DNA of 64,000 nt, from the NCBI GenBank assembly GCA_028551475.1, contig CM052360.1:20990682-21054681 (forward strand), written 5' to 3'. Shown piece by piece: positions 1 through 11,110 of this stretch. The notes under the pieces were generated by a model, which was not told the origin of the DNA, made no database searches, and saw nothing but the letters and a program-made list of their open reading frames with translations. How positions within the stretch are numbered: position 1 is the first letter of the stretch; every line of letters begins with the position of its first letter. Both the position numbers and the translations under genes were made by a program. Source of the stretch: Casuarina equisetifolia (taxonomy: Eukaryota; Streptophyta; Magnoliopsida; Fagales; Casuarinaceae).

Positions 1-1176
1 AAGGCACAATATGAGAATGGGGAATCACACGAGGAAAGGGCAAGGAATGATAATATACAGCAAGCAATTGGAGAAACAACTAGAGGTGCTTTCATAACAA
101 CCAAAGAAGCTAAAAAGCAAGTGATGTTTAGGATGAAAATGCTACTCGGAGCTCTTTAAGCTAAACAATAAATGATGTAGGAATTAAAAGTCTCAAGGAG
201 GACCTAGAATGGACTAGTCTACAAACATTATGGGAAAAAAGATAAACAAATGCAATTTGAAGGTTTTGATGCAAGAATTGAAGCAAAGTTAACTCTAGGA
301 ATATGGTGTGGTATTTCCATTACAAGATGTCTTGGCTAGTGCCTAAAAAAAGAGTGAAATTCCAATTGGAATTTGATTAGTCTTAGGTTAGGTTTTCTTC
401 TATTATTCTAACTAAGTTGGAATGGGATAATTAATAGCAAACTCATTTAGTTGACTAGTTTGATAACGAAAATGGTAAAATGATGAAGCATTAAAAAGAA
501 ACTTAGGTAGCTAAACATTGACTTGAGATTTTTTTCCCATTTTCATTTTTATTTAACTCACCAAATGTCCCCACGAGACAATTGGCTAAGTTAAGAGTAT
601 AGAAGGAAAGTAAACAACAATATCTAAGAATAGAGGAGAATTCAACCTTATGCATGAGAAAAATGGCAAAAAGGCAAAATGAAACTGAAGGAGGGATGAG
701 GAACTATTTCGGTGATGACTAGATTTGTCAAGGATTAGGCCTTAGTTCTTCATATTAGACTAGAAACTCCAACCAAGGAAGTGGTGATTTGTGAGACTAG
801 AGCTAAAGGTTTTGCTAGTGCTACAGTTAATGAGCACTTGATTCCAAATCATGACTTTGATGATGGAGACTTTCTCACCTATTTATTCCTTCCACGTAGG
901 ATTGATGACTTCTCATTAGCATCTAAAGGAAACACATTTGATTTCGAGTTGGATTGCTTTTCATAGTCCTTTCTACGACAAAACATTTAATTGTGGATTT
1001 ACATGTTTATTGTTTTCTTTTGGGCATTTATATCGGATTGATTACACCTATTGTAAAATGGGGTTGTCTATTCCTTTCCCCTCTTTAAGTGCATTTAATT
1101 GTTATATTATTATAAACCTCATCCAACTTTTCTTGATTTTAATCAAATAAATAGAATTATTTGAAAAAAAAAAAAA
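1..1176. other. non-coding AT-rich sequence ending in an A-tract
   Basis: I find no recognisable gene here. Short open frames (for example 781-966) have no family resemblance. The stretch ends in a run of 13 A at 1164-1176, immediately before the GLP pseudogene. That would fit the poly(A) tail of an old retroposed sequence on the plus strand, but I recognise no coding motif that would assign it to an element. Confidence 0.4.
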
Positions 1177-1258
1177 GCAAACAAAAGCATCAGCATAGAA
1201 ACCCCCCACCAACCTAACAATTTGTAGGGCTTCATCCCCACCCTTTTTTTTTCTCTAT

Positions 1259-1617
1259 CCTCCACTCACCAGCCCCGTGGCACTGAGATTTTGGTAGTCG
1301 TTGAGGGTTCTTTGCTCCTTAGCTTTGTGACATCTAACCCAAAAAACCACCTCATCACCAAAGTCCTAAATGCCGGTGATGTGTTTGTCTTTCCAATCAG
1401 TCTCATTCACTTCTAGTTCAATGTGAGTAAGACAAATATTGTTGCCTTTGCCAGTCTGAGTAGCCAAAATCGTGGCCTCATCACCATCGCGAATGTTGTG
1501 TTTGGATTTGATCCTCCCATCAATCCTAATGTGCTTGCCAAAGCATTCCAAGTGCACAAGAACATGGTTAATTATCTTTAGAAACAATTCTGATGGGAGA
1601 GTAGTAAAAAGAAATGA
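1259..1617 (+). pseudogene. germin-like protein pseudogene, 3' half only
   Basis: The frame beginning near 1276 reads as the second half of a germin-like protein: the end of cupin motif 1 ([12 protein letters not shown]), then FVTSNP, then cupin motif 2 ([13 protein letters not shown]), and the C-terminal stretch with [17 protein letters not shown] and NMVNYL. The frame holds for about 114 codons but contains three in-frame stops (TAG 1414, TAG 1579, TGA 1591). The first histidine pair of motif 1 is garbled at 1259-1276, and I find no exon 1, intron or promoter upstream. Its C-terminal wording is closer to the GLP3/GLP4 type (VITIAN-like) than to GLP1/GLP2 (RVD-like). It is an old 5'-truncated relic and cannot encode a functional cupin. 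Confidence 0.9.
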
Positions 1618-4029
1618 AGTGCGTGTCATAGCCAAGAATGAATTTTTTGACGATTCAATTAAAGTTTGTCATTATTTCAGTTGTTGTAAATTCATAGCAG
1701 CGGCAATACGAAGAAAATGATTTTTTTAACCTACCTTTATTGATGTTGTATAGTAGTTATAGATGTTAAATATATTTATGTTCAAATTTAGAAAAAAATT
1801 GATCAATATATGAGTTTATTCATCAAAGAATAAGAAACATTTAGGCACATTTTGGGTTCTACTAATTGATGCTGTTCACATTTTCACTCTTACAAAATCA
1901 GTTCTGTAGTGGAAGGTTAAATTAAGAAATTCAAAGTAACAAAGAAGGAAAGAGAGACGTACATACCGCTTCAAGAATAGTTCAAATCTATATGTGATCT
2001 TGATTTTGTTCCAGAAAAGTCACGTTGTATGTCAATTCTCCCTACTAGCTTTAACCTCTATGACATCAAGAGGAGTATTAAGTTGTAAACAGTGGTGCAA
2101 GAATGATAATCATATGGCATTTAGAATATAATTAACTTTATTCAATATAGTGCGTAGAATAGATTGGTTTATGGCTTTGCCTTAGGATCCTAATTTCTTT
2201 GAACATAGATGAACTTTGTTATAACACTTTTTGTAGTAAAATATGCTTATATGTGTACAATTTTATTATGGCTATACTTTTCCTTAAAAAAGGTATTCAT
2301 AAGAATAAAATCTTTTGATTTTCTCTTAAATGAGCTATAATGATAGGGTATTACACTTAAGCGTTTGTATTTACTTGTTTTTAGATGAATAAAATTCTTA
2401 CAGAACAATTAAGAAGGAAGTGTAAGTATTTGTTAACATGAACCTACATCACACCACTAATTACAAGTGCATGCAAAGATTTGGCATGTTTTAAGACGTT
2501 TGATAGCACATCGCTGTGTAGCATATTTTTAGTCTCTGTAGTCTGCAAATTTTTAGATTTGTTAATATTTAGAATAAAATCATCATCACTAACAAACATG
2601 AGTGAGTTTGGGTGTGTGAGTTATAATTAAAAAAAAAAAAGTTATTTCGTATGTGCAGTAAATGAGACCGCAGATTTTATGTCATCTTCAATATAATCTT
2701 GGAACTGACACGTATCACAACTCCGAAGTCTGCCCATGTAGAACTTGTCTTACTTGTAAAAGTTATGACCATCCTCACTCCCATATTTGTAAAAGTTATG
2801 ACCATCCATAACATTGACAACACGGCGGTGGAATAAACTACCGAAATTCCTATAGTTTCTTTTATTAGTATGAATTGTGTGTATCTCTAGAGACGTTTGT
2901 AAGATCATTTGTAAGGAGCAAAAAAAAAAAAAAAGTGAGAAAAGCTCAATTAGATCCTAAAAAGCAATGTGTTCATGGGTGACTTAAGCCTAAATGACTT
3001 TCATCTTACCCCTAGCCCAGCATGACATTACAAGCTAATGAAAGTCTTATTAATCCTTAGTTGGATGATTAGCTTACATAAGTGGAGAGAAATGAAAAGC
3101 AAACCTATGAGATTTGGTCAAAGCTTTTGAGAAGTTGTATATCAATGTGGATCTATTTGGAGTGCATATAGTTGAAAAGATAAAGACTCACACACACACA
3201 CATGTGGTCAATATAGTTAAGAGTTTATCTTATTTTATGAAACAATTGTGGTGCTTGGATGAAAATTATATTTTTCTTTTAATTGTTAAATTGAACAATT
3301 CTGGGAGATTTCATTAAGGGGTTTTGTCTAAAACATATGTTATCTCTTATTTTTGCTTGAAGACTAGTAAAATGTTAAGTTGGGGGTCTTGATAACTTTA
3401 TTTTTATAGATTTATTTTCACTGTTTTTAGAATATAAATAATACAAGTTTTGTGAAATAACATATAAGTTTTTATATATTTATTTAAATATTTATTATTT
3501 ATGTAGCAAACTCCAAAAGAGCATGATAAAAGAAAAAAATTTGAAATTGTACTAATGACTACTCATTATTTGGGTGTTAATCATTACATCATACTTTTTA
3601 GAAGGGATGGCTTTATTTTAAATATTAGGCTTGGGCAACTCCAACCATTGGATCATACTTAAAAGAATATTATGAAATAAATCGTAGCAGCGACGCGAAG
3701 GTGCTTCACAGCCATATAAATCCACATGTATTAAACAAGCAATCAATTTGTATGCGCCGAATTATTGCTTTGAATTCTAGTGTTATTTGGGTTGATATTA
3801 ATAAATATTTACACTTCCTTCTTTATTTTTTTTTCAATTACATTCTGTCATGTATTCTCAATACTTTTTACAAAATAAACTACCCACGATAAACTTATAC
3901 ATGCGTAACATATTTTATTATGAAAACTACATAATAAATTGGGTTTATGGTCAAAGAAAAAAGGACAAACTACATAACGTGCTCGACCTCTTTAGTGCAT
4001 CTTAATTCTCGTCGTGGCCGATTCTTTTT
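1618..4029. other. intergenic AT-rich DNA, no gene seen
   Basis: No supported gene. Visible small structures are a 21-bp exact direct repeat (2754-2774 and 2787-2807, period 33) and a short CA microsatellite at 3189-3202. The open frames at 3114-3317 and 3701-3892 show no family resemblance. Confidence 0.5.
2754..2807. repeat. 33-bp tandem duplication
   Basis: The 21-base string starting TTGTAAAAGTTATGACC occurs at 2754 and again at 2787, separated by a short TCACTCCCATA-like spacer. The copies are identical, so the duplication is probably recent compared with the surroundings. Confidence 0.8.
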
Positions 4030-4153
4030 TGAGATTGAAATGGCTGAAGCGATCAAGCACAACATAATTCACAGGTTTCTGGGTAAACCACAATGTTTGC
4101 CGGCACGAGGAATAGTTTATGCTTCCTCCCGAACGATCACAATCAAGTTTGTG
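4030..4153 (-). repeat. inverted copy of GLP promoter segment (left arm)
   Basis: Read on the minus strand, this block matches 4837-4961, which lies in the GLP1 upstream region. Shared landmarks include CAATCAAGTTTGTG, GAGGAATAGTTTATGCTT, TGTTTGCCGGCACGAGG and GAGATTGAAA.GGCTGAAGCG. A third copy, in the same orientation as 4837-4961, is in the GLP2 upstream region near 8490-8620. The two arms therefore form an inverted repeat of about 125 bp around a 683-bp spacer. A transcript crossing both arms could fold into a long hairpin. Confidence 0.85.
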
Positions 4154-4836
4154 ATGGGTCCCACGACATAAAAGAAGAAGATGAAACGTTGGACGTAATC
4201 TTGTCTACGTACTGTTTTGTGTAGTCTTGTCCATGTATTCTTTTGTTTTTCTCTTCTGACTTATTTGGTCTAGCGATCTTACAAGCATTAAAAACCTACT
4301 TACTGTTCAAATGTGAAGTCCATTCGCGGGTTGACTACATCAATGGCTATCTAGAGACAACCAATTCCACGCGCTACATACGACGTAATCAACGTCGATG
4401 TCCCATCCTTTGAGGTAATGTCTTGAGTCTCACGTCCACCTTTTTTGACTTTCTATATCTTTGGTATATCAATTTTAATGACGAAATTGACTAGTTGATT
4501 ATAACTGGGGGAGGACGTCTCTTGGAATCATGGCATGGGGACGGAGAGAATATTTTACTTATTATGAGGCTAAATCGTACTTTCCATTATTATAACCATT
4601 AAATCATGCTTTTTAATAGTATTGACTTTATTGTATCTATGCAGCCATTGATCTGGTCAACGCATTTTCCTATTGCTAATATGTAACGAACGGACTCCAT
4701 ATTTGAACAGTAGGAAGATTTACAATCACTATACGCTAACGCGTCAAAAGAGAAAAACAAAAGAACATAGAAAAGACTCAGCCCAATGTTTCATCTTCTT
4801 TAATGTCGTGAGGCCCAGAAAGAGCGGCCTTCCCTT
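4154..4836. other. spacer of the inverted repeat
   Basis: No gene recognised. It separates the two inverted arms of GLP promoter-like sequence. The open frame at 4673-4873 has no homology I recognise. Confidence 0.4.
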
Positions 4837-4961
4837 CACAAACTTGATTGGGATCTTTCGGAACCAAGCATAAACTATTCCTCGTGCCGGCAAACATCCT
4901 CATTTTCCCAGAAGCCTTTGTTTTATGAAATGCTTGACCGCTTCAGCCCTTTCAATCTCAC
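4837..4961 (+). repeat. GLP1 distal promoter segment (right arm of the inverted repeat)
   Basis: This segment sits about 260-390 bp upstream of the GLP1 start codon. It is shared in direct orientation with the GLP2 upstream region (about 8490-8620) and in inverted orientation with 4030-4153. Its place at the same distance from two GLP genes shows it belongs to the duplicated GLP promoter. Confidence 0.8.
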
Positions 4962-5088
4962 ACAGCAATCGATGAAGCCGCATTTGAGATACATTGAAGA
5001 AATCGTATTTGGGTGCATGTTCAGTTGTATTAGGGTCGTAAATGGACGCTTCAGCTATTAAATAAATACTTACCAAGTCCTATCATCT

Positions 5089-5138
5089 CCGTGGAAGTAA
5101 GAACAAAGACCCGTTCAGTGACTCGCCCCCTATAAGTA
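5089..5138 (+). promoter_or_regulatory. GLP1 core promoter: CCGTGGAAG element and TATA box
   Basis: A TATA box (TATAAGTA) lies at 5131-5138, 93 bp before the GLP1 ATG. A CCGTGGAAG element at 5089-5097 and a GTTCAGTGACTC-like stretch lie just upstream. Both elements recur at similar spacing in GLP2, GLP3 and GLP4. The expected transcription start is near 5160, which is after the in-frame ATG at 5149 and supports the ATG at 5224. Confidence 0.75.
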
Positions 5139-5223
5139 CTTGTCTTCCATGGCTGCATTTCTCATCCCTCGCCAAAGAGACAAGGATTCAAACATACTAA
5201 AAGCTCGAGATAGCCTCAGAATC

Positions 5224-6016
5224 ATGAAAGGTGGCAGTAAGTACTTAGTAACTCTGGCCCTTCTGGCCTTCGCATGCTCCCTTGCTTCTGCTCATGACCC
5301 CAGTCCTCTGCAAGACTTCTGTGTCGCAACTAAAGGTCCTGCGTCTGCTGGTATGGAATCATAGAAATCTACATACTAAGATCTCTCTTATTTTCTGCAT
5401 CAGATGTTATCAACCCTTCCCTGTGAAGCACACATCTCTGACATAACAATCTCTGTCTGCTTCAGCAATTGTAAACGGAAAGGTCTGCAAGGATCCAAAG
5501 CTTGTCACGGCCGATGATTTCTTCTTCTCTGGACTAAACGTTCCAAAAAGCTCCGCAAGTAAACTTGGGGCAAATATAACTCTTTTGACTGCAGACAAAA
5601 TACCAGGACTTAACACATTAGGCTTGTCATTCGCTCGTGTTGACTATGCCCCAGGTGGCCTAAATCCTCCTCACACTCATCCTCGTGCTACTGAGATTCA
5701 GGTGGTCTTAGAGGGAACTTTGTACGTTGGTTTCGTCACATCCAACCCAGAGAACGGCTTCGTCACCAAAGTTCTACATGCAGGAGATGTATTTGTCTTC
5801 CCAGTTGGTCTCGTTCATTTCCAGTTTAACGCAGGAAGTACTAATGCTGTTGCACTTTCTGGTCTTAGTAGCCAGAATCCTGGGCGTGTTGACGTAGCAA
5901 CAGATGTTTTTGGATGTAGTCCTTCTATCAATCCTGATGTTCTCACAAAGGCGTTCCAATTAGACAAGATAGTAGTAAACTATCTTCAAAAACAGTCGTG
6001 GTGGAATAATTTATAG
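5224..6016 (+). CDS. GLP: germin-like protein, subfamily 1-like (GLP1)
   Basis: Two exons, 5224-5350 and 5466-6016, joined across a 115-bp phase-1 GT-AG intron, give 225 residues, the usual germin-like length. A signal peptide (about residues 1-23, ending CSLASA) precedes a mature N-terminus with [12 protein letters not shown]33 and C50 should form the conserved germin disulfide. Cupin motif 1 ([13 protein letters not shown]) supplies H112, H114 and E119. Motif 2 ([16 protein letters not shown]) supplies H160, completing the metal site. N79 (NIT) is a likely glycosylation site. Germins and GLPs are secreted cell-wall oligomers that bind Mn; some have oxalate oxidase or superoxide dismutase activity, and which applies here cannot be read from sequence. 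No lesion is seen. The ATG at 5224 is preferred over the in-frame ATG at 5149, which lies only 18 bp from the TATA box. Confidence 0.95.
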
Positions 6017-8440
6017 AGAAGTGAACGTAATAGCCAATTACAGACGATTGGGCGCTTGTTTAAACCTTGCTATTCTTTGATTTTTGTAACTTCAGCAAAT
6101 GATTATATGAAATACAGTACCTTCTTTTAGACCTCTTTCAATCGTGAAATAGTACAAAATGTAGAATTATTAGTTTTTAGAAAATAATTCTACCTTTGTC
6201 CTCTTCTTGGTGAGCCCTTTTGATGTCTTAGTCATTTCCTCTTTACCTCCACATATAATAATTTTTTTTTATAGCCGGAAAGCTATTAAAAAGAATCATG
6301 CACTACTGTTATATTTACATAGAATTTAGCATTTTAGTAGACTTTTAGCTGTTATACTTGACCATAGTATAATACTATGAGAATGATGGTACATCGTTCT
6401 CCCTTTCAACCTTTTTTCGTTTATGGGTGAGGGAGAGACTAATTTTAGAAACATTACTGTATTTAGATCGTCTAAGATCTCCGGTGTCAGAGCTTAAAGA
6501 AAGACCAGAACAAAACCACAAGAGGGGCGAGAGAAGAACAAACTTGAGAATCATTTTATTTTCCTTTTCCTTTTTTTATTTTTTATTTTTTTATAGGTAA
6601 TTGGGGAACAGGTTTTTGGGATGTTCTAAAACCCTGCCGTTTGGTCGAAGTCCATGCTAGAGACGAATTGATTTTCTTTCTGAAGTCATTATTTTTAACT
6701 CGTATGTCTCAAGCATTCAAAAAAAATAACAATTTAATTTTCATGCTTTCTCTTATTACATATGGCATCAAAATTTATTTCAAAGAAAACCTAATAACCA
6801 AGAGATCCCTTGTAATGTTCTTGCATTCTCCCATGATTCTTGTTATTCGTTCGTGAACATGCACTTCCCTGCTCTTCACCTATCCACTGTGCACCTTAGT
6901 CAACCATTTTGATTCCGCAATTTACGCAATCCTAATGAAAGGTTGTGCTGTTTCTATATCATCATCATCCAAGAATACTTGCATCAGTTTTGTGATCGTG
7001 ATTCATAAACAATTTCTTAAAGATCTAAGCAAATAGCGTGTTTGAGCACGTTTAATCATAATAAAAACAAGTACCTGACTGTAATACGTAAGCAATTATC
7101 TCATAGGATGTACCGTTAGTGTTATTTTTTTCGCACAAGCCACGTGGGACATGATCCATTGATGTATACAACTAATACTTTTTCAGTCGTTTCATTTAGA
7201 AATTTTTGTTAAAACATGGCTTTATCTGTAATTCTTTGAAAGAAATATTCTAAGAAGTAGCTAATGGAATTGAAATTTGAATAGGAAGAATATCCTCTAT
7301 TGGATTTATATAATGTACTGTAAACGAAAGATACAAAAATCAGAAAAATTATCTATTTCTTAAGATTTCAACGACACTTCGAGCTCTAGAAATACTAAAA
7401 GTTAAAAGAGAAAATACAGAGACAAGAATATACCAATTGCTTTTAGTGTGGTAGGTGTTATTGCTGGAAGCCCATTTAACATAACTAACCTTTTATTTGT
7501 TGTAAGCACCGGCCAACAGAGACTTTCATTGGCCTAGCGAAAAGAATAACAAAGAATTAGGCTGATGAGATAAGCTCAGTGCTTTTTATTAAGAGCGTTT
7601 GGGATGTGGGTCAGACATATATTCATAGGAAAAATGAGCTTCCGATCTCAGACAATGAGAGCCTTTGTTTTTTATGAAATGCAAAGCTTAAATAATTACA
7701 AGTGACCGCTCCGGCCATGTTGACTAAGCTGTACTGATGTCATTTTGTATAAAATAGAGAAGGGAAGATTTTGTGTTTCTGAAAACTGATCTAAAGTTTT
7801 TTTTTCCACTTCAAATTGCATAAATAAAGATGCATATATAGATTTGAGTATATATGCTTTAAAGTTTTTCTCTTTGGCATGATTAAGAAGCGAACTGATC
7901 TTTGAATCCAAAGATAAACATGATGGGGTGTTGCGCTCGAGATTCATCAAAGGTATTAGGAGAAAGAAAAAATTATCTTTAAAACCTTCAAGAAAGTGGA
8001 GTCTATCTCTTATAGGTAGAAACCAATCTAGGGTTTCTCAAATAAAAATACCCAAAATTGGTTAAGAAACATAGGATACAAGTTCCTAAAATAAGAAACT
8101 CACAGATTTGAGTTTGTGTACAATCTTTGTGTAATCTTTCTCAAGGTTTGAGAATAGGTCTTAGATATTTTGAGATGATTGAAAGTTGTAAGGTAAAATA
8201 GTTAGTGGAAACAGAGCTTCTTTGGCTCTGTTGGAACCAAAGAAAGGTTATATTATATAGGGTTGGAGCGGAACCACTTTAAATGTACTGCGTATCTCTT
8301 TATTTTTTCGTCTCTTGGGGCTGTTTATGTGCATGTTCTGACGTTGATTTGTGGTAATTGCTGGAGTATTCACCTGCTGTGAACATATTTATTTAGCCTC
8401 CTGACTCATACTCTAAAGAAAACAAAATTGGTTTTTAGCT
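6017..8440. other. GLP1 3' flank, duplicated downstream of GLP2
   Basis: No gene. Segments at about 7060-7200 and 7460-7750 resemble 10220-10360 and 10470-10760 downstream of GLP2. One shared landmark is GGACATGATCCATTGATGTAT. The GLP tandem unit thus includes more than 1.5 kb of 3' flank. Open frames at 6641-6856 and 7696-7950 are not supported as genes. Confidence 0.6.
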
Positions 8441-8736
8441 TAAACCACTCACGGCCATTGAGTCACTTTCCCCACTCACTTTCGGCATAACAAACTTGAT
8501 TGATATCGTTCAGGACGAAGCATAAGCTATTCTTCTGGTCGGTAAAACATCATCATTTTCGTTGAGACCTTTGTTTTATGAAATGCCTGATAGGTTCAAC
8601 CATTTCAATCTCATATGGGAGTCTGCCAATGAAGTATTTAAAATGCATTGAAGAGGTCGTATTTCGATGCGTGTTAACGAGCAGTGTGTTTGGATTCTTC
8701 AGCAATTAAATAAATACTTACAAAGTCGTATCTTCT

Positions 8737-8787
8737 CCGCGGAAGTAAAGAACAAAGAGTCGCTCGGGGACTCTTCCCTATAAATAG
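8737..8787 (+). promoter_or_regulatory. GLP2 core promoter: CCGCGGAAG element and TATA box
   Basis: TATAAATAG at 8779-8787 lies 93 bp upstream of the GLP2 ATG, the same distance as in GLP1. CCGCGGAAG at 8737-8745 is the counterpart of the CCGTGGAAG element of the other GLP genes. Between them the sequence GGGGACTCTTCC matches the GLP1 GTGACTCGCCCC block. Confidence 0.8.
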
Positions 8788-8871
8788 CGTGTCTCGATGC
8801 TGCAGTTCTCACCCCTCATCCAATAAATAACGATTCAAAGCAAACTGAAAGCTCAAGATAGCCTCAGAATA

Positions 8872-9644
8872 ATGAAAGGTGCGTGTAAGTGCCTGGTAAC
8901 TGTAGCGCTGTTGGCCTTGGCATGCTCCCTTTCCTCTGCCTACGACCCCAGTCCTCTGCAAGACTTCTGCGTGGCAACTAACGATCCTGCATCTGCTGGT
9001 ATGGAATAGGATCTCTCTTATTTTCTGCGTCAGCTCTTATTAGCTATTCATTGTAAAGCGCTCCATTCCTGACTTATTAGTCTTTCGGTGCAGCATTTGT
9101 GAACGGGAAGTTCTGCAAGGATCCAAAGCTTGTCACAGCTGATGATTTCTTCTTCTCAGGACTAGATATTCCCGGAAGCACCGTAAGTAAAATCGGGGCA
9201 AATATAACTCTTTTAACTGCAAAACAAATACCAGGTCTTAACACATTAGGCGTGTCATTTGCACGCGTTGACTACGCACCAGGTGGCCTAAATCCTCCTC
9301 ATACTCATCCACGCGCTACTGAGATTCTGGTGGTCTTAGAGGGTACTCTGCACGCTGGTTTCGTCACATCCAACCCAGCTAACCGCTTTGTCAGCAAATT
9401 TCTATATCCGGGAGATGTCTTTGTTTTCCCAATCGGTCTTATTCACTATCAGATTAACACAGGAAGTACAAATGCTGTTGCCTTTTCTGGTCTTAGTAGC
9501 CAGAATCCTGGACGTGTTGACATAGCAACGGATGTTTTTGGATCTAGTCCTCCTATAAATCCTGACGTTCTTACAAAGGCATTCCAACTAGACAAAAATG
9601 TGATTAACTATCTTCAGAAACAGTCGTGGTGGAATAATATATAG
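8872..9644 (+). CDS. GLP: germin-like protein, subfamily 1-like (GLP2)
   Basis: Exons 8872-8998 and 9094-9644 flank a 95-bp phase-1 GT-AG intron and encode 225 residues, aligning with GLP1 without gaps. The signal peptide ends CSLSSA at residue 23. C33 and C50, N79 (NIT), the cupin ligands H112, H114 and E119 ([13 protein letters not shown]) and H160 ([16 protein letters not shown]) are all present. The C-terminus ends [10 protein letters not shown]. It should be a secreted, metal-binding apoplastic cupin; the exact enzyme activity is unknown. It is a tandem duplicate of GLP1 with its own copy of the promoter, and the two have diverged at scattered residues, including in motif 2 (HYQIN against HFQFN). 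Confidence 0.95.
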
Positions 9645-11110
9645 AGAAGTGTCTGCAATAGCCAATAATAGATAACTGCATGGTTGTGTAAAGTTTGGTA
9701 TTCTTTCCCTTCTTGTAACATCAACAAATGATAATATGAGATGCAGTTGTTTCTTTTGATAGCTCTTTATGAAGGGTAGAATCAATGTGTGGTTAAAGTT
9801 AAAGTACAAATTGGGCCCATAATATTTGAGATATAGCTTCTAACTTCTCCTAGTACATACGCTTTGTGGCTTCTCTTCCTTAAAATTATGTTCGCGAACA
9901 AAAAAAGATACGAATGGATTCAAAACATTTCTAGTTTTTGGAAGTTTAACTTTCTTACATATCTTTGTCTCCTTGAAGAGTCCTTTTGATGTCTTAATCA
10001 CTTCTTTACCTCAACATGTAACAGTTCGTTGCTAAGGTAAAAAAGCTTTTAAAAGATCGTGCAAAAAGCGTTGTCTCCATGACATTTGGCATTTAACTAG
10101 ATCGTGCAAAATTCCCGTACAAACATGCACACAAAATTTCAGATTTAGACCACTAAAGAATTTCAGTTCCGCTCAACTACTACAGAGTTTACTATTAATA
10201 GTTATTCAAAAGTTAAGACAAAATCAAGTTTAAACAAAGTCAACTACCTGATTGTCATACAAAAGCAACTATCTCATGGGATAAAGGATTAAAGTATTTC
10301 TGCGCCTGAGGCACATAGGACATGATCCATTGATGTATCAACGAATACTTCTTCAGCCACTTGACCTTCAAAATGTTTCTTAAAAATATGCTAAGAGGTA
10401 GAAAGATTCGACTTGAAATTTGAACAGTAAGTTGATTTTCTGAAAATATAGAACAAGAATATACCATTGTGGTCTGTGTCACTACTAGAAGTCGCTTTAA
10501 CCCAGCTAACCATCACGATGTATTAAGCACCCACCAACGGAGACATTTCCAGCATAATAAAAAGGAGAAATAAAGAACCAGGTTGATGAGATAAGATCAG
10601 TTTTTTGATTAAGAGTGTAGGGGACGGTTAGCAGACATACATGTCCCGAAACATTGAACATTTGCACTCATATGGCAAGAAATTTGCTTTTAGTGAAATG
10701 TAAAGCTTATATGATTTCAACTGACCACTCAAGCCATATTCGCGACCGAACCGCTTCAACCATTTCAATCTCAAACATCTGTCACTTTCACTTTAGGAAT
10801 TGACCAAAGCTTCATTAAATTAGCTAGGTTTATTAATTGAGATGGTCCAATGTTTGGATAAAATTTTGTGTGATTAGAGAAGGAAATATTGTTGTTAGTA
10901 TGTTAATAATCCGGAATATACATCTGGAATCATCTTAAATATTGAAATATATATCTCATCAGATATGACCTATAAATAATAACTCACTTGACATTTGTAT
11001 TTTAATATTATATTAAAGATTTATTCATTCTCTTAAAATTGATTTATAAACAAAAAACAGAATACATTCATGTATAAATAATCTAAAAAAGAGATATTAA
11101 AATATAAATA
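9645..11110. other. GLP2 3' flank and intergenic DNA
   Basis: No gene seen. The first ~1.1 kb resembles the GLP1 3' flank. Near 10680-10790 a GLP promoter-like scrap (CCGCTTCAACCATTTCAATCTCA) recurs, which would be the start of a third unit that was never completed or was lost. Confidence 0.5.

Larger units (their letters stand above)
8440..10790 (+). repeat. second unit of the ~3.65-kb GLP tandem duplication
   Basis: Promoter, both exons, intron position and 3' flank of GLP2 match the corresponding parts of the GLP1 unit (about 4790-7750). The start codons are 3648 bp apart and exon lengths are identical (127 and 551 nt). The 3' flanks have drifted more than the coding parts, as expected if the proteins are under selection. 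Confidence 0.85.

Noticed and set aside
781..966. 61-codon open frame near the left edge
   Set aside because: No recognisable family and no intact surrounding gene; it may be part of an old element, but nothing supports a call.
5149..5223. In-frame ATG 25 codons upstream of the GLP1 start, giving an N-terminal extension
   Set aside because: The ATG lies only 18 bp from the start of the TATA box (5131), upstream of the expected transcription start, and the extension would bury the signal peptide. GLP2 keeps the start at the equivalent of 5224.
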